From: Myxococcales bacterium | GTDB taxonomy: Bacteria > Myxococcota_A > Polyangia > Haliangiales > Haliangiaceae | DNA length: 50,271 nt | NCBI GenBank assembly: GCA_947483555.1 | Contig: CANKMW010000068.1 | Location: forward strand, 1 to 50,271 | Direction of reading: 5' to 3' | In this document: positions 33,491-43,367 of the stretch, piece by piece | Position numbering within the stretch: the first letter of the stretch is position 1 | How the letters are laid out: each line of letters begins with the position of its first letter | Made by a program: the position numbers and the translations under genes | The notes under the pieces: generated by a model | Databases searched by the model: none | What the model was told of the DNA's origin: nothing | Seen by the model: only the letters and a program-made list of their open reading frames with translations

Positions 33491-35596
33491 ATGTCGACGC
33501 GCTTGCTCGCCCTGCTCGCCTTCGCCTCCATGACCTGGGCCTGCGCCGACGTCGAGCCCGATCCCGGGCCGCCCGGCCCGCCCGACAACCCGCTGCCGCC
33601 GCTGCCGGCCGGCACGATCGCGGTGGTCGAGGTCTACCCGCTCGATCAATGGGCGCAGCTCCTGCCGGCGTCGGCGCGGCTCGAGGTGGCCCGCGATGGC
33701 GTCGCGTTCGCCACCGAGGGGGCGCCGATCCGCTACCTCGCGCTGACCGAGGTCGGTAGCTACGCCGTCACGCTGTCGGCGCCCGATCACGATCCGATGA
33801 CCGTCACGCTGTCGTTCGACGGCAGCCCCGAGCTCGACGGCGTTCGCTTCGGCGCCGCTCCGGCCGGCGGCGCGGTCTCGGCGAGCCACGAGGTCCGCAC
33901 CCTCGAGGGTGGCGACGCGCTGGCGGTCCATTCGCTGTACCTCGGCCTGCGCCACCAGTGGTTCTCCGCCGAAGGACGCCCGGCGCGGCACGGCAACCAG
34001 GTTCGCTTCCTGATGGACGGTGAAGAGGCCTGGCGCGCGGTCGCCGACGAGCTGGCCACCGCCGACCAGTCGATCCTGCTGGCATCGTGGTGGTTCCAGT
34101 CCGACTTCGAGCTGACGCGCAGCGAGGGCGACCTGTCGGCGACCGAGCGCCGGGCTCGCACCATGATGGCCAAGCTCGAGGCCAGCGCGGCCCACAAGCG
34201 GGTGCTGATCGGCCAGTTCTGGGGCCAGGACGGCGTGCTGTCGGGGCTCAACGTCGACAGCGCGCTCACCGCGCACGGCGCCGCCACCGGCGACCGCTTC
34301 GAGTACATGGGCCAGGCCAACGAGACCGAGGGCCGGTTCCGCTTCGAGCTCCCGGGCTTCGAGCTCGGCGAGCGCGTGCGCGCCCAGCAGCCCGAGACCG
34401 CGGACCGCCGCTTCGACGCCGAGTCGCCGATCGCGTCGCGGGTCGCGCCGCGCGAGGTCGATCTCACCGACTGGCCGCTGACGCTCGACCTCCAGCACGC
34501 GTCGTGGCACCAGAAGTTCGCCGTCGTCGACGACGTCGCCTTCGTCGGCGGCATGAACGTCAAGTCGACCGACTGGGACAGCTCGCAGCACCGGGTCTTC
34601 GACTCGCGCCGCATGGGGTTCGGCGCCTCGGCCGCCGCGCGCCAGGACGTGCGCACCAAGGCGGCGCTGCCCGAGCTCGGTCCACGCAAGGACTACATGG
34701 TGCGCCTCGACGGCCCGGTGGTGCAGGACGTCGCCGACGTGTTCCAGCAGCGCTGGGAGCTGGCCCGCCTCGAGGGCGTCGACTACGCGCAGACCGCGAC
34801 CTCGTTCGCGGTCGACCGCGACCAGGTCGCCCACGCCGACGGCGTGCAGGTGCAGCTGACCACGACCATGCCCGACCCACTGTGGGAGCACTCGATCGTC
34901 GAGTCGTGGCTCAACGCCGTCGGCCGCGCCCAGCGCTACATCCTGATCGAGGATCAGTACTGGCGGGCGCCGATCCTGACCGAGGCGATCTTGCAGCGCA
35001 TGGCCCAGGTGCCGTCGTTGGAGCTGGTCGTGATCACCAAGCCGATCAACGAGTGGACGGATCCCGGATGCGCCTGGAGCTACCGCACCGACAGCCAGCT
35101 CGAGGCCGCCGTGCCCGGCCGCTACCTGCTCCTGCAGGCGCGCGCGTTCGACACCGTCGTGACCTGGGGCTGGGACGAGACCGAGTCGCGGTTCGCCAAC
35201 ATCGACGTCCACTCCAAGCTGTTGATCGTCGACGACACGTTCATGAGCGTCGGCTCGGCCAACAAGAACAACCGCGGCCTCATCTACGAGGGTGAGATGA
35301 GCGTGGCCGTGCACGATGCGACCTGGGTCCGCGACGCCCGCCGCCGCGTCATCGCAAATCTGCTCCAGCCGGGCGCGACCGTCGGCGATGACGTCGCCAC
35401 CTGGCGCAACCAGCTCATCCAGGCCGCGGCCTGGAACGATGGCGTGTCGGCGCGCTGGGACGCCGAGGGCGGCGACATCAGCCTCGACGGCGCGGCCCTG
35501 CCGGCCGCCTACGCGCCGCGCGGCTTCGTGTACTCGCTCGACTTCCGCGACGTCAACCAGTGCCTGCTCGAGGACGTCGGTCCCGACATGACCTAG
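33491..35596 (+). CDS. Phospholipase D family lipoprotein
   Basis: The ATG at 33491 begins signal RLLALLAFASMTWACAD (lipobox TWAC). A Pro-rich linker and a beta-rich region (residues 40-150) precede two HKD motifs: SWHQKFAVVDDVAFVGGMN (about residue 338) and DVHSKLLIVDDTFMSVGSAN (about residue 572), each H-x-K-x4-D. This pair makes the active site of PLD-type phosphodiesterases and cardiolipin-synthase-like transferases. Being exported, it probably acts on phospholipids in the envelope or outside, which suits a predator. It is 701 residues long. Confidence 0.85.
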   Translation: MSTRLLALLAFASMTWACADVEPDPGPPGPPDNPLPPLPAGTIAVVEVYPLDQWAQLLPASARLEVARDGVAFATEGAPIRYLALTEVGSYAVTLSAPDHDPMTVTLSFDGSPELDGVRFGAAPAGGAVSASHEVRTLEGGDALAVHSLYLGLRHQWFSAEGRPARHGNQVRFLMDGEEAWRAVADELATADQSILLASWWFQSDFELTRSEGDLSATERRARTMMAKLEASAAHKRVLIGQFWGQDGVLSGLNVDSALTAHGAATGDRFEYMGQANETEGRFRFELPGFELGERVRAQQPETADRRFDAESPIASRVAPREVDLTDWPLTLDLQHASWHQKFAVVDDVAFVGGMNVKSTDWDSSQHRVFDSRRMGFGASAAARQDVRTKAALPELGPRKDYMVRLDGPVVQDVADVFQQRWELARLEGVDYAQTATSFAVDRDQVAHADGVQVQLTTTMPDPLWEHSIVESWLNAVGRAQRYILIEDQYWRAPILTEAILQRMAQVPSLELVVITKPINEWTDPGCAWSYRTDSQLEAAVPGRYLLLQARAFDTVVTWGWDETESRFANIDVHSKLLIVDDTFMSVGSANKNNRGLIYEGEMSVAVHDATWVRDARRRVIANLLQPGATVGDDVATWRNQLIQAAAWNDGVSARWDAEGGDISLDGAALPAAYAPRGFVYSLDFRDVNQCLLEDVGPDMT

Positions 35597-35601
35597 GTCG
35601 C

Positions 35602-35698
<97 letters not shown>

Positions 35699-35725
35699 GG
35701 CGGGCTCATGGCAAGATGCGCCGCG

Positions 35726-36733
35726 ATGACCTACGACCCGTTCCGGCGCGGCGAACATCCGGTCGGTGTGCGCAGCGTCGAGCTTGCCGGCATCGCGGAC
35801 GGCCGCCTGGCGACCGAGGTCTGGTATCCGGCCACCGCCGAGCACGCCGGCGACGATCTCGATCCGTCCCGCCGCGACCGCTACCTCATCGGGGACGGGA
35901 TCCCGGAGGGCTGGCAGGCCGCGCGCCGCGACGCCGAGCCGGCACCCGGCACGTTCCCGCTCGCGGTCTTCTCGCACGGCTTCGCTGGCCACCGCCGCCA
36001 GTCGACGTTCCTGTGCACGCACCTGGCCAGCCACGGCTGGGTGGTCGCCGCCGCCGATCACCCGGACACCTTCATGGCGGTCGCCGCGCGGGGATGGCGG
36101 ACCGACACCGACACCTGGCGCCACAGCATGGATCGGCGACCGGCCGAGGTCAGGCTCCTGATCGCCGCTGCCGGCGACGGCCGGCTGGGCGTCACCACCG
36201 ACCCCACCCGGGTCGGCGTGACCGGGCACAGCTTCGGCGGTTGGACCGCGCTGCGGGTCGTGAGCCAGGAGCCGCGCGTCGCCGGCGTGGTCGCGCTGGC
36301 GCCGGCCATCGTCGCGCCCGAGCTGCGCGCGGCGCTGGATCTGCGCTGGCCACATCCGGTGCCGGTGCTGATCGTCGCCGCCGAGCGCGACTCGGTGGTC
36401 CCCCGGGTCGGCATCGAGGCCGCATCCCGGGACCTGCCAGCCCCGGCGACGCTGGTGGTGCTGGCCGCCACCGACCACATGCACTTCTGCGACACCGCTC
36501 GCCAGATCCACGAGCTGTACCGCACCCTGCCGGTCACCCCGGTGCCGTTGACCTCGCCCCTGCCGCCGTTCGCCGAGCTGATCCCGGCCCGGCTCGGTCA
36601 CGACGCCACCGCCGGCCTCACCCTCGCTCACCTCGAAGCGGCGGTGCTGGATCGCGAGCCGGCGCGCGCCTTCTGCGCCGCCGACGTCACCATCGCCCTC
36701 GGAGCGCGGGGCATCGTCGCCCGCCGCGCGTGA
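35726..36733 (+). CDS. Alpha/beta hydrolase (PAF-acetylhydrolase/dienelactone-hydrolase-like)
   Basis: The ATG at 35726 (MTYDPFRRGEHPVGVRSVEL) is preferred over one at 35708. The 335-residue protein has LAVFSHGFAGHRRQ (oxyanion strand), VGVTGHSFGGWTALRV (nucleophile Ser), LIVAAERDSVVP (Asp) and DHMHFCD (His), a complete catalytic triad. No signal peptide is seen. It probably hydrolyses esters or short-chain phospholipids. A kinase gene follows on the same strand. Confidence 0.8.
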   Translation: MTYDPFRRGEHPVGVRSVELAGIADGRLATEVWYPATAEHAGDDLDPSRRDRYLIGDGIPEGWQAARRDAEPAPGTFPLAVFSHGFAGHRRQSTFLCTHLASHGWVVAAADHPDTFMAVAARGWRTDTDTWRHSMDRRPAEVRLLIAAAGDGRLGVTTDPTRVGVTGHSFGGWTALRVVSQEPRVAGVVALAPAIVAPELRAALDLRWPHPVPVLIVAAERDSVVPRVGIEAASRDLPAPATLVVLAATDHMHFCDTARQIHELYRTLPVTPVPLTSPLPPFAELIPARLGHDATAGLTLAHLEAAVLDREPARAFCAADVTIALGARGIVARRA

Positions 36734-36783
36734 GCGGCAGCACAGCCAGCCCACCCGGTGTACACTCTGGGACCAATCCAACC

Positions 36784-37881
36784 ATGCAGGCGCGTTACAC
36801 GATTCTCGAGCGACTCGGCGGCGGTGGCCAGGCGGAAGTGTTCCGTGGCGTCGCCGAGTCGATGCAGGGCTTCAAGAAGCCGGTCGCGATCAAGCGGGTG
36901 CTGCCCAACCTGACCAGCAACTCCAAGTTCGTCGCCATGTTTCTCGACGAGGCGCGCCTGTCGCTCAACCTGCAGCACACCAACATCGTGCAGGTCTTCG
37001 ACATCTCGAAGGCGCCCGACGGCACGTACTTCCTGGTCATGGAGTTCGTCAACGGCTGCGACCTCAAGCACCTGATCGAACGCTCGAACGCCCGCGGCCG
37101 CCGCCTCGAGGTCGCGCACACGATCCATCTCATCATCGAGTGCTGCAAGGGCCTGAGCTACGCCCACACCCTCGAGCATCCCGAGACCGGCGCGCCGTTG
37201 CACATCGTCCACCGCGACATCTCGCCGCCGAACATCATGGTGTCGCACAACGGCGAGGTGAAGGTCGTCGACTTCGGCCTCGCCAAGGCCAACAGCCAGA
37301 TCGAGATCACCGACCCCGGCGTGGTCAAGGGCAAGTTCGCGTACCTGTCGCCGGAGGCGGCGTCGGGACTCACGGTCGATCACCGCACCGACGTGTTCGC
37401 GCTCGGCATCCTGCTGTGGGAGATGTTCACCGGCCGCCGCCTGTTCTACGCCGACACCCCGCTGCAGACCGTCGAGATGGTGCGCCGGGCGCGGGTGCCG
37501 TCGATCACGGCGCAGAACACCAGCGTCACCCCCGAGCTCGAGGACATCGTCCGCATGGCGCTGGCCCGCGACCCCGAGCAGCGATACCAGAGCGCCGCCG
37601 ACCTCGGCGACGCGCTGGCGCAGTACCTGTTCTCGAACAGCCTCAAGGTGACGTCGCGCGACATCGCGACCCTGGTCCGCGAGACCAAGCAGGAGCTCGA
37701 GCGGGCCCGCAAGTCGGCCCCGCAGGCCTCGCTGGTCGACGCCCTCATCACCGACGAGCTGGCCCGACTGACGTCGCTGGTCGATGCCCCCGAAGCGTTC
37801 GCGGCGGCGCAGGAGATCACCGGCTCCACCGAGCTGATCGATACCGCGGCGTGGGCCAACGACCTCGTCGACGACAAGTAG
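36784..37881 (+). CDS. Eukaryotic-type Ser/Thr protein kinase, single soluble domain
   Basis: The ATG at 36784 gives 365 residues. The glycine-rich loop LGGGGQAEVF, Lys37 in VAIKRV, Glu in DEARLSL, the catalytic loop IVHRDISPPNIMVSHNGEVK and DFGLAKANSQ are all present, followed by an activation segment (KGKFAYLSPEAASGLT). The kinase should be active. There is no transmembrane segment, unlike many bacterial kinases; the ~90-residue tail (KSAPQASLVDALITDELARL) may bind a partner. Myxobacteria encode many such kinases. No substrate is evident from the neighbours. Confidence 0.9.
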   Translation: MQARYTILERLGGGGQAEVFRGVAESMQGFKKPVAIKRVLPNLTSNSKFVAMFLDEARLSLNLQHTNIVQVFDISKAPDGTYFLVMEFVNGCDLKHLIERSNARGRRLEVAHTIHLIIECCKGLSYAHTLEHPETGAPLHIVHRDISPPNIMVSHNGEVKVVDFGLAKANSQIEITDPGVVKGKFAYLSPEAASGLTVDHRTDVFALGILLWEMFTGRRLFYADTPLQTVEMVRRARVPSITAQNTSVTPELEDIVRMALARDPEQRYQSAADLGDALAQYLFSNSLKVTSRDIATLVRETKQELERARKSAPQASLVDALITDELARLTSLVDAPEAFAAAQEITGSTELIDTAAWANDLVDDK

Positions 37882-37923
37882 CCGCACGTCGATGACGAAC
37901 GCTCGCCGCGGCTCGCAGGGGTC

Positions 37924-39045
37924 ATGACCACAGGTCAGCGCGTCGTCGTCCGCGAGCTCGCCGAGGATCCGCGCGCGGCGATCGAACACAGCTTCGCGCT
38001 CGAACCGATGGCGCCGCCCGATCCGGCGACGCTGGGCGCCGCCGACGTCATCGTCGAGGTGCGCAGCGCGTCGGTGGGCTGGGTCGATCTGATCATGTCG
38101 AGCGGGCAGTACCAGCACCTGATGCAACCGCCGTACACGCCCGGCCTCGAGTACGCCGGCGTGGTGCGCTGGGTCGGCCCCGACGCCGGTGACCACGTCG
38201 CCGTCGGCGACCCGGTGCTGGTCGACGGCTTGCTCGCCGGTCCGCGCTCGCTCGGCGCCTATCAGCGCTGGGGCGGCTGGGCTTCGTACGCCGTCGCTCC
38301 GGCGGCGGCGGTGTTTCGCATCCCCGGCGGCCTGTCGTTCGACCAGGCCTGCAACCTGCTGGGCAACTACGAGACCGCGTACCACGCGCTGGTGGCCCGC
38401 GGCCGCGTCCAACCCGGCGAGACGGTGCTCATCCACGGCGCGTCGGGATCGACCGGGCTGGCCGCGGTCCAGGTCGCCAAGATCCTCGGCGCCACGGTGA
38501 TCGCCACCGGCCGCTCGGCGGCCAAGCTGGCCGTGGTCGCGGCGGCGGGCGCCGACCACGTCATCGCCACCGGCGACCGCCCGCTGCGCGACCAGGTCAA
38601 GGCCCTGACCGGCGGCCGGGGCGTCGACGTCGTCCATGACGGGGTCGGCGGCGACATCTCGCTCGAGAGCCTGCGCTGCGTACGCTTCGGGGCCCGCTAC
38701 CTGATCGTCGGCTGGGCGGCGACCCCGCTGGTCGCCGACGGCAAGGGCCGGCGGGGCGCGCCCAACGCCAACCTGCTGCCCACCAACCTCATCATGATGA
38801 AGGGCCTCGACGTGCTGGGCTGCCCGGCGGCGATCTCGATCGCCCACGATCCGTCGTTGCGCCCGCCGCGCTTCGCGCAGGTGTGGCGCTGGGCCACCGA
38901 TGGCCTCATCAAGCCATACGTGTCCCACGGCTTCGCGATCGAAGACTACGCCGCCGCCCTGCGCGCGCGCTGGAGCGGCGACGTCATCGGCGGTTGCGTG
39001 CTCCGGCCCGGACCCGCTACGGCTGCAACCACAGCGAGATCATGA
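37924..39045 (+). CDS. Medium-chain dehydrogenase/reductase, NADPH:quinone oxidoreductase type
   Basis: The 373-residue product has the MDR pattern: GLEYAGVVRWVGPDAG near residue 78, VAVGDPVLV, and the nucleotide fold VLIHGASGSTGLAAVQVAK (about 176-194) with GGRGVDVVHDGVGG. No zinc-binding Cys pair is seen, consistent with the quinone-oxidoreductase (zeta-crystallin-like) group. It uses NADPH on an unknown enone or quinone. Its 3' end overlaps the convergent TonB-dependent receptor by 29 bases. Confidence 0.85.
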   Translation: MTTGQRVVVRELAEDPRAAIEHSFALEPMAPPDPATLGAADVIVEVRSASVGWVDLIMSSGQYQHLMQPPYTPGLEYAGVVRWVGPDAGDHVAVGDPVLVDGLLAGPRSLGAYQRWGGWASYAVAPAAAVFRIPGGLSFDQACNLLGNYETAYHALVARGRVQPGETVLIHGASGSTGLAAVQVAKILGATVIATGRSAAKLAVVAAAGADHVIATGDRPLRDQVKALTGGRGVDVVHDGVGGDISLESLRCVRFGARYLIVGWAATPLVADGKGRRGAPNANLLPTNLIMMKGLDVLGCPAAISIAHDPSLRPPRFAQVWRWATDGLIKPYVSHGFAIEDYAAALRARWSGDVIGGCVLRPGPATAATTARS

Positions 39046-41332
39046 ACGTCCGTCCGGGCTGCGGCAGCTCGGACGAGAAGAACCCGCTCGAGCCCAGCCA
39101 CTGTCCATCGACGAAGCGGCCGGGCGTGTCGCCGGCCGACGCGTCGTTGATGCCGGGGTGAACGTAGGCCGCGTCGGTGAGGTTGAGCACCGTCATCGAG
39201 ACGCCGACCCCGCTGGCGCGGACGTCGCGATACGAGACCGTGGTATCGAGCGTGCCGTAGGCGGCGACCGCGCCGACCGGGTTGGACGGCGTGGTGGTGC
39301 GGCGCCCGAACCAGCGGCCGCGCAGGTTGACGGACAGGTGGCGATCGCGCTGCACCGCGATCCCGAGGTGGAGCTTGTCGCGCGACAGGTCGCCGATGCG
39401 AGCGACGGTGCGAACCACACCGCCGGCGCCGTCGTCGGTCTCGAGCTCCTCCTCGGCGTGGAAGAGGCGGGTATAGCTGCCCCACAGCTCGACCCGCTCC
39501 AGCCGGCGCACCGGCACCAGGGCGCGGAACGACCAGTCGAGGCCGAGCACCAGCTGCTCGCCGACGTTCTTGGGCGTGGCGCCGACCACGATCGTGTCGG
39601 TCGAGTGGACCGCGTAGAACGCCAGCCCCTGCCACAGATGCTCGAGCGTCAGCGTGGCGTCGAGCTCGAGGGTCTCCGAGCGCTGCGGTTTCAGGTCGGG
39701 ATCCGAACCCGATCCGGTCCAGCCCCCGTAGAGCACCCGCGGCGGCGGCTCCTGGAAGGCCTGGCCGTAGAGCGCCTTGATGCCGATGCCGTCACCGAGC
39801 GTGCCGGTGTAGCCGGCGCGGAGCGTCGGCGCGACGTCGTAGCCCGAGTTGCGATCGACGCGGCCGCCGAGGTGGAGGTGGTGATGCTTGCGGAGGTCCT
39901 TGCGCAGCTGCAGATAGGCGCCGACGTCCTCGGTGAGGATGCGATTCTGCGGCTCGCGCACCTTGGCGGGCGACTCCGGGTACGCGTAGCCGCTGGCGGT
40001 GATGGTGTCGACGCGCTCGTAGCCGCCCGGGGTGCCGGCCGCGCTCTCGCCGTTGATGTCGTAGGCCTTCTGGAGGTCTTTCTGCTCGAGCTTGAGGCCG
40101 GCGATCAGCGAGAAGCCGCGGTAGGCCGCCATGGCCACGTCCTGGTAGGCGGCCAGGCTGTAGTTGTGGGTCTGCCAGTACGAGAAGGCCGCCAGCCGAC
40201 CGTCGGTGGCATCGCTATAGCCGTCGACGAAGAACGAGTCGTTGCCGATGCCGCCGTGGCGGTAGCGCAGCACGGTGCGCGACTCCAGCCGCTCGGTGAT
40301 CGCCGCCTTGTGGCGCAGAAAACTGTCGAGCTCGTAGCGCCGCCACACCGAGTTGTTGAGCGCGCGGTCGGCGGCGTACTCGACGCCATAGCCACTGGCG
40401 AAGCTCATCCAGCGCGCCGCCAGCTCGGTGTCGCCGTGATAGAGGTGGGCGTCGAGCGCCTGGGCGGCGTGCCGCGAGTGGAAGCCGGCCAGGTTGGGAT
40501 TGTCGACGAACCCGCCCCACAGATCGCGGTCGCGGTAGTACGAGGGGCGGGTGTACTCGTAGAGGTCGGCGTTGGCGTCGTCGAGGACGCCGGTCTCGAA
40601 GCGGGCGCTGAGGCGAAACCGCAGCGGCCCCTGCTTGTACAGCACGGTGGCGTCGGTGATGCGAGCGCCTTCGGTGCCGACCCCGAGCTGGACGCGGTGG
40701 ATGAGGCCGTCGCCGTCGAGGTCGTTCTGGGTGATCACGTTGATCACGCCCATGAAGGCGTTGGGGCCGTACACCGACGACGCCGGGCCTTGCACGACCT
40801 CGACGCGTTCGATCGCCGACAGCGGAAACGACGTGATCGGCACGTCGACGTCGAGGAAGTAGAGCGAGTTGACCGGCAGGCCGTCGATCATCAGGAGGTA
40901 CGGCGCCGAGACGTCGCCGCGGAAGCCGCGCCAGTACACCAGCACCCAGTTGTCGCCGTACGGCCGCACCACGTCCATGCCGGGCAGGTCGTCGAAGATG
41001 TCGCCGAGCTGACGATAGCCGCGCTGCTCGAGCTCCTCGCGGGTCAGCACGATGACCGACGCCGGTGCGTCGCCGAGTTTTTCTTCGACGTTGGAGGCGG
41101 TCGACACCGAGACCGTCATCAGCTCGTCGAGCGACAGGTTGCTGAGATCGCCGTCGTTGTCGCCGTCGTCGCTGTCGCGGTCGTCGTCGGGCTCGGGCTC
41201 CGCCGCGGGCGCGGGCCTGGGCTCGACGTCGGGATCTGCGCCGGCGGCCTCCTCGCCAGCCGCGGGCAGACTCGCGAACACGAGCCACACGCCGGCGAGG
41301 GTCGCGCCCCCCCGTCGCGGCGACCCGATCAT
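39017..41332 (-). CDS. TonB-dependent outer-membrane receptor
   Basis: The ATG at 41332 gives a signal (GATLAGVWLVFASLPAAG) and 771 residues. Low-complexity acidic sequence (PEPDDDRDSDDGDNDGDL) precedes a NLSLDELMTVSVSTAS motif typical of myxobacterial receptors, then the plug (PASVIVLTREELEQRGYRQL, PGMDVVRPYG, IERVEVVQGPASSVYGPNAF) and a barrel with the usual aromatic-rich strands ending in a C-terminal signature (GRTFMISLWLQP). It should import a large solute such as a siderophore, vitamin or peptide with TonB energy. It diverges from the MacAB-like operon. Confidence 0.9.
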   Translation of the reverse strand: MIGSPRRGGATLAGVWLVFASLPAAGEEAAGADPDVEPRPAPAAEPEPDDDRDSDDGDNDGDLSNLSLDELMTVSVSTASNVEEKLGDAPASVIVLTREELEQRGYRQLGDIFDDLPGMDVVRPYGDNWVLVYWRGFRGDVSAPYLLMIDGLPVNSLYFLDVDVPITSFPLSAIERVEVVQGPASSVYGPNAFMGVINVITQNDLDGDGLIHRVQLGVGTEGARITDATVLYKQGPLRFRLSARFETGVLDDANADLYEYTRPSYYRDRDLWGGFVDNPNLAGFHSRHAAQALDAHLYHGDTELAARWMSFASGYGVEYAADRALNNSVWRRYELDSFLRHKAAITERLESRTVLRYRHGGIGNDSFFVDGYSDATDGRLAAFSYWQTHNYSLAAYQDVAMAAYRGFSLIAGLKLEQKDLQKAYDINGESAAGTPGGYERVDTITASGYAYPESPAKVREPQNRILTEDVGAYLQLRKDLRKHHHLHLGGRVDRNSGYDVAPTLRAGYTGTLGDGIGIKALYGQAFQEPPPRVLYGGWTGSGSDPDLKPQRSETLELDATLTLEHLWQGLAFYAVHSTDTIVVGATPKNVGEQLVLGLDWSFRALVPVRRLERVELWGSYTRLFHAEEELETDDGAGGVVRTVARIGDLSRDKLHLGIAVQRDRHLSVNLRGRWFGRRTTTPSNPVGAVAAYGTLDTTVSYRDVRASGVGVSMTVLNLTDAAYVHPGINDASAGDTPGRFVDGQWLGSSGFFSSELPQPGRTFMISLWLQP

Positions 41333-41442
41333 GTCCCCATCATCCCCCGGCCGGCGGGCCTCCACAAGCGCCGGTGCCGGGGGCTGCCAAAGCTGACATG
41401 CCGCCGTCAGGTCGCGCCTTTACAGTCCCCGGGTCCTGAGCC

Positions 41443-42681
41443 ATGGTCCGCGTCGCCGTGACACAGCTGTCCTCCGATCTCGCCTCCTTGAAGATCGATC
41501 GCGAGCCCAAGGCGGGTCCCCGCCGCAGCGTGCCGGGCTGGCTGGTGTGGACCGTGATCGCGGTCGCGGTCGGCGCGCTGGGATGGCTGGTCGCGTACCC
41601 CAAGCTGCAAGGGCTGCTCGACACCACCGAGGTGCGCACCGGCACGGTCCAGCTGGTGTCGCCGGCCCAGGCCCAGGTCCAGCTCACCTCGACCGGATAC
41701 GTGGTCGCGATGGTGACCGCCAAGGTCGCGGCCAAGGTCCCCGGCCGGATCGCCGAGATCTTCGTCGTCGAAGGCCAGATCATCGCCCACGGCGACAAGA
41801 TCGCGCGCCTGGAGGACGTCGATCAGAAGAGCGCCTTGGCCGCCGCCCGCGCTCGCACCGCCTCCGCCCGCGCCCGGGTGATGACGGCGCGGGCCACGCT
41901 GGCCGAGACCAAGCAGCAGCTGCAGCGCGAGCTGCAGCTGGTCGCCAGCGGCGTCTCGGCCCGGGCCACCGCCGACGATCTCCAGGCCCGGGTCGATTCA
42001 CTCGCCGCCGCCGTGCGCGCCGCCGAGGCCGAGGTCGCCGCCGCCGCCGCCGATGGCCAGAGCATCCAGATCCAGCTCGACAGCTTCCTGATCGTGTCGC
42101 CGATCGCCGGCACCGTGGTCGACAAGCTGGTCGAGGTCGGTGAGGGCGTGTCGCCGGGCTTCGGGACGCCCGGCGTGGTCGAGGTGGTCGACATGGCGTC
42201 CCTGGTGGTCGAGATCGACGTGCCCGAAGGTCGGCTGTCGCAGATCGTGCTCGACGGGCCGTGCGAGATCGTGCTCGACGCCTACCCGGCGCAGCGCTAT
42301 CGCGGCGCGGTCAAGGAGATCGGTCGCCGCGTCAATCGCGCCAAGGCCACCGTGCCCGTCAAGGTCAGCTTCGTCGACCGTCCCACCGAGGTGCTCCCCG
42401 ACATGGCGGCGCGGGTCAGCTTCCTGAGCAAGGCGCTCGACGCGGCAACCCTGAAGTTGCCGCCCCGCCTCATGGTGCCGGCGAGCGCGGTGGTGACCCG
42501 CGGTGGCGGCGAGGTGGTCTTCGTGATCGACGATGGCGAGGTGCGCATGACCTCGGTGAAGGCCGGCCCGGCCGACGGCGACCAGCGGCCACTCGATACC
42601 CCACTCGCGGCGGGCACCAAGGTCGTGCTCTCACCCCCGTCGGGCCTCGCCGACGGACAGCAGGTCAAGGAGAAGAACTGA
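41443..42681 (+). CDS. MacA/HlyD-type membrane fusion protein
   Basis: The 412-residue product has one N-terminal membrane segment (GWLVWTVIAVAVGALGWLVA), a lipoyl-like beta-barrel (VAMVTAKVAAKVPGRIAEIF ... IVSPIAGTVVDKLVEVGEGV) and a coiled-coil hairpin (AARARTASARARVMTARATL ... AAEAEVAAAAADG). It links the inner membrane transporter to the periplasm in MacAB-type tripartite exporters. The stop (TGATG) overlaps the start of the ATPase gene. An outer membrane TolC partner is not in the window. Confidence 0.85.
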   Translation: MVRVAVTQLSSDLASLKIDREPKAGPRRSVPGWLVWTVIAVAVGALGWLVAYPKLQGLLDTTEVRTGTVQLVSPAQAQVQLTSTGYVVAMVTAKVAAKVPGRIAEIFVVEGQIIAHGDKIARLEDVDQKSALAAARARTASARARVMTARATLAETKQQLQRELQLVASGVSARATADDLQARVDSLAAAVRAAEAEVAAAAADGQSIQIQLDSFLIVSPIAGTVVDKLVEVGEGVSPGFGTPGVVEVVDMASLVVEIDVPEGRLSQIVLDGPCEIVLDAYPAQRYRGAVKEIGRRVNRAKATVPVKVSFVDRPTEVLPDMAARVSFLSKALDAATLKLPPRLMVPASAVVTRGGGEVVFVIDDGEVRMTSVKAGPADGDQRPLDTPLAAGTKVVLSPPSGLADGQQVKEKN

Positions 42682-43367
42682 TGGCCAGCGCAGGGAACGG
42701 CAGCATCGTCACGCTCACCGGCATCACCAAGACCTTCTTCCGTGGCAAGGAGCCCATCCCGGTGCTCGAGAACCTGGATCTCGACGTCCCGTCGGGCTCG
42801 TTCGAGGCCCTGATGGGGCCGTCGGGGTCGGGCAAGTCGACCTTGCTCAACATCATCGCCGGCCTCGATCGCCCCAGCAGCGGCAAGGTCGTGGTCGCCG
42901 GTGCCGAGCTGACCGCGATGTCCGATGGCGAGCTCGCCAGGTGGCGGTCGCAGACCATCGGGTTCGTGTTCCAGTCGTTCAACCTGATCCCGGTCCTGAC
43001 CGCGGCCCAGAACGTCGAGCTGCCGCTCTTGCTGACCAAGCTCGGCGGCGCCGAACGCAAGAAGCGCGTCGCCACCGCGCTGCGCGTGGTCGGGCTCGAG
43101 GATCGGATGGAGCACTTCCCGCGCCAGATGTCGGGCGGTCAGGAGCAGCGGGTCGCCATCGCGCGCGCCATCGTCAACGACCCCAAGATCATCGTCGCCG
43201 ACGAGCCGACCGGCGACCTCGACCGCAAGAGCGCCGACGACGTGCTCAACCTGATGGAGCAGCTCAACAAGGAGTTCGGCAAGACCATCTTCATGGTCAC
43301 CCACGATCCGGCGTGCGCCGAGCGCGCCACGGTGCGCCGCAAGCTCGACAAGGGAGCGTTGCAGTGA
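42681..43367 (+). CDS. ABC transporter ATPase, MacB/LolD-like
   Basis: The ATG at 42681 overlaps the previous stop. The 228-residue protein has Walker A LMGPSGSGKSTLLNIIAGLD, signature MSGGQEQRVAIARAI and Walker B IIVADEPTGDLD with switch His in VTHDP, all intact. It powers export together with the two FtsX-like permeases that follow with short overlaps. The substrate could be a lipoprotein, peptide or antibiotic. Confidence 0.9.
   Translation: MASAGNGSIVTLTGITKTFFRGKEPIPVLENLDLDVPSGSFEALMGPSGSGKSTLLNIIAGLDRPSSGKVVVAGAELTAMSDGELARWRSQTIGFVFQSFNLIPVLTAAQNVELPLLLTKLGGAERKKRVATALRVVGLEDRMEHFPRQMSGGQEQRVAIARAIVNDPKIIVADEPTGDLDRKSADDVLNLMEQLNKEFGKTIFMVTHDPACAERATVRRKLDKGALQ

Noticed and set aside
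38900..41461. An 853-residue plus-strand frame.
   Set aside because: It is the antisense shadow of the TonB-dependent receptor, whose plug and barrel motifs are intact on the minus strand.
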